DNA of 64,000 nucleotides. Origin: Haliotis asinina. Lineage: Eukaryota > Mollusca > Gastropoda > Lepetellida > Haliotidae. The stretch lies in contig NC_090280.1 of the NCBI RefSeq assembly GCF_037392515.1, forward strand, positions 22,821,118 to 22,885,117, read 5' to 3'. Shown here piece after piece: positions 11,572-21,900 of this stretch. The notes under the pieces are model-generated. The model made no database searches. It had not been told where the DNA came from and saw only the letters and a list, made by a program, of their open reading frames with translations. The position numbers and the translations under genes are program-made. Position 1 is the stretch's first letter. Each line of letters starts with the position of its first letter.

Positions 11572-11925
11572 GTACTACAACGAGGACCTGTCTACATCCA
11601 GTAACTTCCTACCTATTGGTTCCCTGACAGTAGTAAGTACCAGCGTCCTGTACAGTAACATTGTAGATGGTAAACCCCAGCTGTCCGGTCTGTGATGGTG
11701 AGTCCTCCCCGGTGTATCTGATCCTGGTCCTGTAGCCGGTGTGACTGCTGTTAATTACCTCTACACGGTGTGTCCTGGGCTGGACCAGTAACAGTCTCCC
11801 AGGTACCGAACCATTCAGCCATACAAAATATACGAAGCTGACATCCTTTGGCTTCATGGTCATGGTAACATCTTCGCCAACACGTGTAACAATGTATGGG
11901 TATCCAGTTGTCATGGAGGCAAGAC
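11572..11925 (-). pseudogene. V-like Ig exon V1, hybrid of alpha and beta types, with premature stop
   Basis: A 354-nt phase 1-1 exon with acceptor GAGTGCAG and donor C|GTGAGT. It encodes a V-like domain: GYPYIVTRVGEDVTMTM, then FVWLNGS, RIRYTGEDSPSQ, VQDAGTYYC and TGCRQVLVV. An in-frame TAG (at 11609-11611) replaces the CAG codon found at this place in the beta copies, just after the F-strand cysteine, so the domain loses its last strand. The left flank matches the alpha exon at 51150 while the right flank matches the beta exons at 32005 and 53990. No Ig, membrane or tail exons follow to the left in the window, so this is an orphan at the cluster edge. A short secreted product is possible but less likely. 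Confidence 0.75.
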
Positions 11926-13579
11926 CTGCACTCAAAACAAATAATACTCACTAGGTTGACATAAATATTGGAGCATATTATTTCAGCCTGCTCCATATAA
12001 TACAAGTTCACAGATACATACCACATATACAGGCACGCAAACGAAATGTAAGTCACAAATTAAAGCGTCAAAATATGAAGCAATACTATTTTCATAGAAA
12101 ACACTGGTCACTTATAAAAAGTCATGTAAAGCTCAGGATAATTCAAATGCTCTTTTCAGCTAGCACATACATACCACACACATGTAAGCCCCAAAACAGA
12201 ATGTGAGTCACAGACATATCTACTGGCGTGGTAAATTCATACTGACACATCACGCACTTTGACATTTGTTTTTAAGCGTTGAAATATTTAGTTTCGCTGG
12301 ATAATATTTCCCTAAAAAAGCGGGTAACTTCCCGTTGAATTTGAACCTATGTTTACGTGCGCTTAACGTTACATAGTCAGTAATGAGTTGTTTACATTCA
12401 TATCCACAGACAAATAATGTTGGTGACAAATTACTCACAAAACTGCTTTTGTTAAGTATTATTGCAGCTATATGGCGGCGGTTTGTATATAATCGAGTCT
12501 GGAATAGAGAATCCAGTGATCAATAGCATGAACATCAACTGCTCAACCAAGTCAACTAGTCACCCGATACCGTTAATCAGACAGATTGTTGTATTGGTTA
12601 TGGGGTCATGTTTGCCTGTACAGTTTACAAATCATCTACGAATGGTCAAAATATGGGTATAGAAAGGTTGATCGATGTTTGAAGATATTGTGAGGGAATA
12701 AAGTGGTTATATTGAACATTCGGCAGGAACAGTTAGTTGTCCATAATAAACATTTTGTAGCAGTGAAAACTATTCATCTCGTATATCCTGTTTTTTTCCT
12801 AACAAATGAAAAAAATAGGGTTGTATGTTTGAGTTTGTGCCGACCATCACAGTGTGAACGGTAAAATTCTGTTATTGGTGTATCATCGTCATTCCTATAT
12901 ATGTTGACTTTGAAATGGTTGTGGGATGCTCTATATTTACAAAATCCCTGGATCAAATGATGAGTTCTAGTTTCGAGCGTAATAATGTTCATTCATTAAC
13001 AACAACTTGAAACAGAACTTACTTACTTTTATTTGGGTACGTGGAGTTCCTTCTTATTATTGAAAATTCTAAATACAGACAAACAGACTTTATACGCTTG
13101 TTGAACCAGTCTCGATGAAAATATTATACTGAGATATTTATAATGCGTCACTAACAGTCACTGACAATGATGACGTCGTTACGGAGCACAATAATAGCTG
13201 ATGTGTCGAGATTCAGTTCCAAACCCACTGGGGCAAAACGATTCCAGAAAATTCAATTGTCTTTGGAGACCATAGATGATGTTACATAGACTTACAACTA
13301 GGAAATGAGTTAAATGGCCTACAAGCTATATTCAATCCAGAACGTTCATGTGTTAAGCCTTGAGTCGACGAACGGATTATATTTTCTTAGCCAATATCTA
13401 TTGTCTATCTAATTAGCACATGAACTGAATCCACATGTAAACCTAATATCTACTTTTGTCCAGAGATGATTCAACCGTTTTCATTATGGTTTGCCTAAAG
13501 GGACACGCATTTTAAGCGAAATGTCTCGAGTGCGTGCCACTGTATACGTATTTGGGTATTACTTGCTTCTCCGACTAGT
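11926..13579. other. Flank of V1, homologous to right flanks of both beta exons
   Basis: Diverged counterpart of 32354-33300 and 54338-55300, including a shared partial SINE (about 12458-12590, 32900-33050, 54885-55030). No coding exon recognised. Confidence 0.6.
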
Positions 13580-13817
13580 GAAGGTTCGGGGTAGAATAGA
13601 CCTTCAGCAACCCATGCTTGCCATAAAAGGCGACTAACGGGATCGGATGGTCAGGCTCGATGACTTGGTTGACATACGTCATCGGTTCCCAATTGCGCAG
13701 ATCGATGCTCACGTTGTTGGTCACTGGATTGTCTGATCCAGACTCGACTATTTACAGACCACCATCATATAGCTGGATTATTGCTGAGTGAGGCGTAAAA
13801 CTAAACTCACTCACTCG
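13580..13817 (-). mobile_element. ~260-bp SINE-like repeat, minus orientation
   Basis: Reverse complement of the family, from GGTTCGGGGTAGAATAGACC to GAGGCGTAAAACTAAACTCA. Absent at the matching sites in units 2 and 3, so it probably inserted after the duplication. Confidence 0.75.
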
Positions 13818-13889
13818 TTTGCTTCTCCTAATATGTTTTAGTAGTATAAGCAGATTTGATATGTGTTATTGAAAACTGGAGATATTAAA

Positions 13890-14100
13890 ACTAACTGACC
13901 ATGCTTCTCAGTCTTAAATATGTCAAAGTTCACACTGGTAACGAGTATCCGGGCCCAGTATCTCTAAAGCTAATAGAACCAAGGCGTTGTACGTTTATCT
14001 GTTTTGAATGGATATATCCCAGGGTCAAATCCCCTACCACATATGCCCGTGGAATGCTTGCGACTGACTATCGTCCAAACTAATCTCAAGTTCACAATAG
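13890..14100. mobile_element. Old LTR-like fragment shared by all three units
   Basis: The block TTCACACTGGTAACGAGTAT...GGGCCCAGTATCTCTAAAG also occurs at about 34570-34790 and 56414-56640. It resembles the GTCACACTGATAACGAAGGT segments inside the LTRs at 47112 and 49497. Read as a fossil piece of a related LTR, older than the unit duplications. Confidence 0.45.
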
Positions 14101-14829
14101 TAAGTTTTATATGTGAACGCGATTATCTGCGATAGCTAGAACAGAACAGAATACGAATAACAGTCGCAACTTAAGGGGTGTAGTAAATTCAGTCAGGTAT
14201 GTAACGTTGCTTCCTTCTGGTTCGATAAATTTTTACTACTGCTATTCTATTTTAACTTCAATCTAACGGACATCGCTTTACTATTTGTTTCCCTTGGCAC
14301 TACCTTCACGTTGATGTGCAACGGTGCAACCTCTACCAAAGTCAAAAGGTTTATTGTACAAACGGCAACCCACTCATATACATATCATACTGTTTCACAC
14401 GGGAATGATACATTCTTTAAAGACTTTGTTACTTTTAACTAGTGCATGTTTATTATAATAATGTATAGTGAAAGGTTTGATATCTGAGGTTCGTTCTTAG
14501 TCCTTATCAAATGATTTGTAATATATTTCTTTCGAAGATCACTATAAAATGGACAGACGCACACAGAGTGAATTTCATTTCCTATTTGTATATGCATAAC
14601 TGACATATTCGTTCCGATTTTGCAATGAACAATTTTCTTCCCTCATTTTCGACATGGTCTAATGAACCTAGCCCATATTAGATGAAACGGTTCCCTACAG
14701 TTTCCGGCGTGAGTATTGATGAAAAAAATTCCGGTTGAAATAAAGTCTTGAACGTTTTGTAATAGGCATAACGTGAATCATCTTCTAAAGTTGAATGCCA
14801 CTCGAGCTAAATATATTTACAGACCGAGT

Positions 14830-15192
14830 TCAAAATTCTTTGAGAAACATGTCTACATTTCCAACTGAATCACCAAACCATATACAACCATAGCCATGGA
14901 CAAATAGAAGATTCCTTACACGCGATACCTGTGTAATTTCCCCCATGTTATCTGAATGTAAAATCACGTTGTAGCTATACTGGGAAGACGGTGTCCATGC
15001 ATATGGAGAAGTTTGAACCAGTGTTTTAAACATCTGGGAATTAATATATATTGGCTTTCTCCCACATTCACCATGCACCATACAATTTGGTGTAGAGGAG
15101 CCAACACTAAGAACGTTCTCCAAACATTCATACCGCTGGAATCCCCATACCCCTGAATCGTATGATAAAGTTGGTTGTATAATATGGCTCAC
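14830..15192 (-). mobile_element. LINE 3' fragment
   Basis: An open frame on the minus strand includes YDSGVWGFQRYECLENV and MVHGECGRKPIYI. These align with YGAEIWGLKYFDCIEKV and MVYGECGRFPLHI of the LINE at 5176-8379. The part between reverse transcriptase and finger is kept; the ACKTFLGVK-like stretch is missing. Confidence 0.7.
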
Positions 15193-16029
15193 GTATTCTG
15201 CATTACTGTTTAAGAAAGTTCATTTAATACGGTTAACGCTACGCTGTTTTGTGAAAATGTAGGTTGAGTGAACGTCCACCGTGCTGATGTGTGAGTATTA
15301 ACTGAACAATTGCTTTACCTGTATACTTTTGAATGTTATCGAGACCAATGTAGTATCTGTAACAAATCTATATGTGATGTTTATGTTCTTTGTTAGCTGA
15401 TTGCTTTGTGAACATGCTGTGATAATTCGTTGTAAACCATTCTGTTAATGACTACGTAGCACACCATTCAGCTACTGGTCGTTTATGTACGAGGGAATAT
15501 AAAGGAGGTTCTAATTATCACCAAGACGTTTTCAGGGTAGAAACTTCATTTTTGATTTTTGGACCTTAAGAGCTCTTTACATTGTCACCATCCACAGTAA
15601 CATATTTCTCCCAACATTTCTTGACCTTGTGCAGACCTCTTAAATAGACCCCCTAATTTCATGTAAACACTCCGTCTCTTCAATGACCTCAAAGGTATCA
15701 TCATAATGGTGTCCACATCTTGGCTCATTTGTCAGCGACATATGTTCAGTTTGAAAATTCCGTTTTACATCTCACAAGTATCAAAAGATGGACTGTCTTC
15801 ATCATAAACAGATTTCATCTCCTTTTGATTCTGTCGGGCAGTGCAACCATTCAATTGCAAAAGGTTGATAACACTGCATGACTCAATCTTCTGGAAACAT
15901 GGGGTTACTTGTGTTTAGGATGAACTACCAGAAGAATTAATAAAGTGAAGCAAGACGTTACTGGTCCATTAATTAGATAGGGATTACTGATATTGCCTTG
16001 TCGTTTTCAGCACAATTTACAATACATTC

Positions 16030-16240
16030 CTGGCGATAAAATTATTCTTATTTTACTGCATGAGTCTGAGGTTTGCTGAGTTAGAGAGCGTAACAAATAT
16101 ACAAACCATTCACATCTTTGTATGTAGAAGCTTTCTTGGAGTGAAGACATTGACACCAACCTACACAGTATTGGGTATATGTGGCAGAAATCCTTTGTAT
16201 ATTCTTACATTTAAATGTTCCATGAAATATTGAATTAGAG
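16030..16240 (+). mobile_element. LINE fragment, unit 1 copy
   Basis: The frame with HIFVCRSFLGVKTLTPTYTV and GICGRNPLYI matches HLFACKTFLGVKMSTPDVMV and GECGRFPLHI of the LINE. The same fragment lies at 35800-36015 and 57640-57845, so it predates the unit duplications. Confidence 0.7.
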
Positions 16241-16629
16241 TATTATATGTACCTAATTTAAGATAGCATATTTAATGCAAGTGGCAAGAATACAATGTTC
16301 GCTTGAACCGGACTCTCACTCCCATCGCTTCTGCAGTTCTAAACCTAGAAGTTATACTTTCTGAAAGGGTACTTTTGGCAGCATACCTCAAGTAACAAAC
16401 AATTGCAAAATCCCCTAGGAAGAGAAGTGTCAGACAGGAATTAAAGACAGGAAACAGAAAGCAGTGGTGGAACTAGAAGAGCATGTCTTTGATGACTGGA
16501 CGTGTTAATGACAGACTGGTAAATAAGTGGAAACATGAAGTAGTTGGAAACCATATTTTAAGAACCAGTCTGTAATGACGTCTTCCTTCCTGGTCATTAA
16601 CAATCTATTACGCCCAGCTCCATTGAAAA

Positions 16630-16790
16630 CTGCCTCGTGCCTTTGTCCGATCTGAAACCACGTACAGTTAAAATCGTTTTCTGTGCCACAGTACAGAAAT
16701 ACACAGCTGTATCGTTTTCGAAGGGTGTTATTTCACATTCCATTTGTAACTTCAGCATTTATCATCCAAAACTGTGTACAACAGGAGATA
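16630..16790 (-). pseudogene. Relic of the 3' half of a V-set Ig exon (unit 1)
   Basis: On the minus strand the frame reads EITPFENDTAVYFC, then TVAQKTILTV. This resembles the E-F turn, F strand (DTAVYFC) and G strand (KTILTV) of a V-set domain with a very short loop between. Upstream of an in-frame ATG the frame is closed and I cannot find the B strand. Copies at 36413-36570 (DTALYFC) and 58240-58390 (DTAVCFC) show decay. It differs from the cluster's V-like exons, which have DAGTYYC. Confidence 0.45.
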
Positions 16791-17454
16791 TGGATTGTGT
16801 CAGATCAGACAACATCTCGTAGGAGATATCATTTTAACAGTAGATTTTGCACAAAGCCCTGACAATGCTATGACGTCATGAACTCGATAACGTCACAATG
16901 TTATGACATCGATGCACCGGAAGTCTGATGGCAGTGCAGTCTTCAGACATGTACAGTTTTCACTGAAAACTAATCAAGAATGATTTTGGATGATAAACAG
17001 AATCTCACTCTCGTGTTTACTGATATCAATTATATCAATACCCGTTGGTAAAGGTGATAATATCCTTGCCAAGCCTCGGATATTTGTTACTTTATCAACT
17101 TGTGTTGATATACTTGATATCAGTAGACATTTCGATGAGATTCTCTATTTCTTTACACGAGTGGTTGACTGATATCTGCAGGAAACGGGTTGTTCAAATG
17201 TCAGCTGGTGTTAAGCTACAGATCACGATACGTCAGTCCTAAGACAAATACCTCCTGAGGAATACATTCTAGGCAGAGTGATACCAATCCGGAAGTAGGA
17301 TAGCAGTAATGTGAATTCCTGTTTAATGTGGGACATCTGTTTGAAGTAATCTGGTTGATCAAATTTGCAGCATTTAAAACTAAAGTAAAACTTTTAAAAC
17401 ATTTATAGAAGACATAAAAACAACGATTTAACGATTTTTAGCGATTCTTATTGA

Positions 17455-17545
17455 ATCGTGTGTGAGAGTGTTAGTCCGTGCGTGCGTGCGTGAGTGCGTG
17501 CGTGCGTGAGTGCGTGTGTGTCCATGCGCGCGTGTGCATGTATGT
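17455..17545. repeat. GTGC-rich microsatellite
   Basis: Imperfect (GTGCGTGC)n tract. The counterparts at 37270-37340 and 59095-59140 differ in length. Confidence 0.8.
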
Positions 17546-17755
17546 TGAGAATGGGTATTATATTTATGTAGAGTTTTATTTGAGGTGCTGACAATCAAAA
17601 GATCACAATCGGAAACCGATCTGTTACTTATGATTTATGGAATTAAGAAATTGTGGAGCCTTGGCCGACAAGCCCATCCATTTACCTCATGTGCAAATTA
17701 CCATGTGCAATCCTATTATGTGTGTAGTGTTTGATATATAGAGAAAACTAAACTA

Positions 17756-17872
17756 TGTCCCATGTAATACCTTATTTATCAAACGAGTGAATGGTTTGGG
17801 GTCTAAATCGCTTTCGCTCGTTAGATACCGATGCCATTCACGAGTTTTATAAATATGGTGTTACACGGGACA
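17756..17872. mobile_element. Foldback element (unit 1)
   Basis: Near-palindrome: left arm TGTCCCATGTAATACC...GAGTGAATGG..., right arm ...CCATTCACGAG...GGTGTTACACGGGACA. Present at the same relative place at 37552-37668 and 59355-59471. Confidence 0.7.
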
Positions 17873-18370
17873 CAGTTTCGTATTTTATTTATTACTCACC
17901 CGGCATTAGCAAAATAATATCGAGCAAAGTACTTCTTTACTAGGAATTCCACGAGTGTGATGACACTAAGCTTTCCGAAAGTCAAGCAAGGTCTAATGCT
18001 ATTGTGACCGAGGTATTAGCACGTCATAACAATAAAACACTTTGACGTCATACGTACGCCATCACGTGATGTTATTACACAATGTGTAACTTTCTAAAAT
18101 TACCTAACAGTGATTTCTACAACGGATGAGTAATAAAATGTCGATCGGTGTGTTGAGAAAGCATAAGAGTTAAATCTTTCTGATAAAAAAGGTTAAAGCT
18201 ATATTGATTGACAAATTGTGTGCACAATCCTCTGTTAAAAATAGCATCGTGGAAAACATTTCCTGTTGTTGGATGATTAGTAAATGAAGTACTTTTGTTT
18301 TGGCAGCTGAAACGTTAGCTTGTTGAGATGTTGAACTGTATAGGCTGTGTTGAAAAGTGGAGACACGTGC

Positions 18371-18868
18371 AGATGTGGAACTGTACCGTCAGTTTGGGTT
18401 TCACCTAGTACTGTGGTCCTCTGTTGAGGAAGATGAAGGATGGAAAGACGTGTAGATGTGGAACTGTACCGTCAGTTTAGGTTTCACCTAGTACTGTGGT
18501 CCTCTGTTGAGGAAGATGAAGGATGGAAAGACGTGCAGATGTGGAACTGTACCGTCAGTTTGGGTTTCACCTAGTACTGTGGTCCTCTGTTGAGGAAGAT
18601 GAAGGATGGAGAGACGTGTAGATGTGGAACTGTACCGTCAGTATAGGTTTTAGCTGGTACTGTGGTCCCCTGTTGAGGAAGATGAAGGATGGAGAGACGT
18701 GTAGCCGTGGAACTGTACCGTCAGTTTAGGTTTCACCTGGTACTGTGGTCCATTGATGAGGAAGATGAAGGATGGAGAGACGTGTAGCCGTGGAACTGTA
18801 CCGTCAGTTTAGGTTTCACCTGGTACTGTGGTCCTCTTTTGAGGAAGATGAAGGATGGAGAGATGTGT
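18371..18868. repeat. 83-bp minisatellite, six units, overlapping gene A last exon
   Basis: Unit starts at 18371, 18454, 18537, 18620, 18703 and 18786, with the next boundary at 18869: exactly 83 bp each. The rightmost unit holds the end of the gene A coding sequence and its stop; the other five lie in the presumed 3' untranslated region. Unit 2 has one repeat (38329-38411) and unit 3 has five (60083-60497). Confidence 0.9.
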
Positions 18869-18999
18869 AGATGTGGAACTGATCCCGCAGGAGTCGTTCG
18901 TAATCGTATAGGGGTAAGACATCGTTGTTGGAAGCACGAGGTACATCACTGAAGTCATGGGATAATCTCTCTGCCATCACAGTGAGATATTCACCAAAT
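18816..18999 (-). CDS. Gene A last exon: ITAM-like cytoplasmic tail
   Basis: Acceptor TTACAG, 184 nt, entering in phase 2 from the 16-nt microexon at 19343-19358. It encodes 60 residues with GEYLTV at 2-7, then YDYERL and IYTSL. YERLLRDQFHIYTSL fits the ITAM pattern YxxL-x7-YxxL. In known ITAM receptors, Src-family kinases phosphorylate both tyrosines and Syk/ZAP-70 binds through tandem SH2 domains. Ser-rich end, then TGA. The same exon has identical length in units 2 and 3. Confidence 0.75.
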
Positions 19000-21900
19000 C
19001 TGTAATCACAACATTACACTTATGTTGCACTTGCCCATAGGTGTATGTATTTTTCTTTCAAGCAGTGTGCAACGGAAATCACCTCCTATAAACCACTTCA
19101 ACTATGGTCATAGATTTCCAACACTTTTTTAGCAAATTGTGCATCAGTTACATAGATACATTTGCTACTTTCTCTGTCATTTCCACAGGTAATCGATGCC
19201 GGCGTTTATCTAAGATTTCTAAAGGTACGTTGAGTAAATGGTGTTTGACACAGAAGACAGCAACCGTTCATATGAAGATTTGTTCACTAGTTATTACGAT
19301 GACTGACTCCAGCACTTAAGATAAAAACATGAAAACGTGTACCTGTTGTCCTGGATCTCTGCAAGTAAAACAAAAGACTGAGTAACAGTAAAGAATTAGT
19401 CGCTCTCAGACTAGTCCATCAATATCACCAAAACTAGAACACTATAAATATGGCTTCATTATGCTCATATGGGGAATCGAACCTGCGTCTGTGGCGTGAA
19501 CACCCTATCCACTGGCCTACCGACCGCTCCATTACTGAATAAAGGAATCAAAACAACTTCACAAACTAAAATGAGAAGAAAATATTGCAGCACGTCAAGG
19601 TGAACCACGGATATGCCCGTATACTGTTCGACGCTGCATTCAACAATATCCCAGCTAGACTACGCTTGTCTGATACACGCCAGACTTGCCGAGAACACCC
19701 AGTGGTTGATATAAAGATTTACGCAACTGGGATACGTCGGAAAAACATGCATGAGCATAATCAACCAGCGTTTCTCACCTGTTGTAACAAGCATGGTTGT
19801 TGAAGTTCTGACCAGGCCCTCACGTTGGGGTAAATTTTTGTTGGTTGTGGTGTGTTGGGGATTGGAGGGGTGGGGGTTGAAACTTACATTGCATGCAAAA
19901 ATATTCATGCATTCGTTGTACCTTTCACGTCCCTGCAAACAAGAACAGTGACTGCTGCCACCACAACTGCCACAGCAGTCAGCATAATGGAGTAGACAGC
20001 TACGATGGGGACGATGTCGTCTACGTTTGCATCACCTTCTGATACAAGACAAAGATGACACATATCCGTATTAAGTATGATAATTCATGTGACAATATAG
20101 CGACGTATTTCACCATGGTGTATTTTCTAGTTCCTGTTACAGCACTAAATAACTTTATGACATAAATAATGTCAACTGACAAAACAGTATTTTGCTCTAC
20201 AAGAACTATGACACAATAAAGTAAGCAAGCGATGAATAAGGAAGAATCATTCACCGGGATGACCATTACAGCTCTCCAGACTAGTGGATCCTTTTCCCCA
20301 ACACGTCCTATCACCAATATCTGGTCGTCCTTTATGAACACTGAGAAATGTCCTACGTATTCGGACATCTGGAATATCCGACTCTATTTACAATGTTATA
20401 GCTATTCTATTATGGCTATTTCAGACTAAATAATCGGGGGTTTTGGTCTCCTTGGTTGGTTTGAGACACAGTCCTGTTCCAGGCTTCAGACACTAGCCAG
20501 TTCGTGCTACGTTTACTCGACATATCAGTACCCTATACGGCAGTTCGAGTTTCACAGTGGTTACACATCATGCTAGTTGTTAACCTTCAGACACCAACCT
20601 TCTATTTCCTGGTAGCTCCCATCATTTTCGTCTTCCCTGTGATACGACACCACACTGGTAAAAGGGAACATTGAACGTGAGCATAATGAGAGGAAATTAT
20701 TAAGCTGTGACACGCTCTCAGTTCATGTCGCGCTCCTAGTCGTGTATAGTTTTGTCTGGTTGGTTTGTTGTTTAACGCCACACTCAACAATATGACAACT
20801 ATATGTTGACGATCTATAAATAAATGGTCTTGGATCACATAATCCAGTGTTCAACAGCACAAGCTGTTCGTCAGCTTTTACGACAAGTATGGGTTGATGA
20901 AAATCACTTTACCACGGGTAATTACACCCATGTGGTGATGAAATATTTATTCATCTTACTTGAAGATTGATGAACATACTCACCGATGACGAGCACATCC
21001 TCTCTCTGAAAGTTTAAAGTGTGTGGGAACAATTATGCATACCAACTTAAAGTATATATTTATTTCTTGCACACTGATGTTACCATTTTTTCTCCATTTA
21101 GAAGTTTAAGAGTTTAAGAGATACTGTACATCATACGGTATGAGTTTCAGTAGAAGGTCAATCAGTGCTAATAGTTGTCAGAATTATAAAATGTTAATAG
21201 ACCTGTAGTCTTGGTTGCAAACGGTTCCGGACTGTTTTTCAGACATTCTACATAACACTACCCCTTAAATACTTCGCATGACCTGTTTAACGTCATCTGA
21301 ATCAACCGACGTGACGTACTAGAATGACGTCCAGCACCAACCTACTATCTCCTCGTAGCCTCCGCCTGTGTCTGCGTCACGGGTGTAAGTGACAACGCTG
21401 GGGGAAGGAAATGTAGAAGGTAGTTGGAATCAAGGATATTTACAAAAAGCAATCCGCTGTCCTCAGACACAAAATTTTGCAAAAGGACAAAAAAGTTGTT
21501 ACAGTTATATGCATGAATGTGTTAGCAAAATGGGTAAGTAAGTTAATAGTATTTGAAGCTCTTCTAACGTTTGCCTGAAAGAACGAAATCTTTTTGACAC
21601 CAACAGCTCATTACCGATGTGCCATTAATTCTGCTTGGGCTTATGCCTCACATATACTGCTACTGATAAGTGAAATAGAGCTAATCAAATCACTGTATTT
21701 GTGATTAAGTGTTTCCACAATAGCAGCTACTACATAATTTTAAGTCAGCTGTTTACACATTTGGCCTTACTCACCGATTACATGTGCATCCTTTACCTGA
21801 AACAAATAATTTTGTGTAAATAATGACATATCCACAATGTTAGATGCAAAATAGAAGATAAACGAATTTCCGGTATAATTATACATCTTTGAAGTGGAAA

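Noticed and set aside
13901-14083. Conserved small ORF (also 34570 and 56414)
   Set aside because: Similar to internal parts of the LTRs at 47112 and 49497; frame lengths differ, so it is read as an old repeat fragment.
16637-16822. 61-codon plus-strand frame repeated at 36420 and 58245
   Set aside because: No domain and no splice context. The opposite strand carries the V-set-like signature, so this is a shadow frame within duplicated DNA.
20256-20277. Possible third 22-nt microexon (GTAATGGTCATCCCG followed by GTGAATG)
   Set aside because: It resembles the two microexons but has no good acceptor, its phase does not fit, and no third tyrosine exon lies between it and TM-b.
20021-20368. 115-codon minus-strand open frame with hydrophobic stretches, present in all three units
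   Set aside because: It runs through the TM-b acceptor in a different frame from the TM-b exon and varies in length between units (115, 98 and 106 codons). It is best read as intron sequence that happens to be open.
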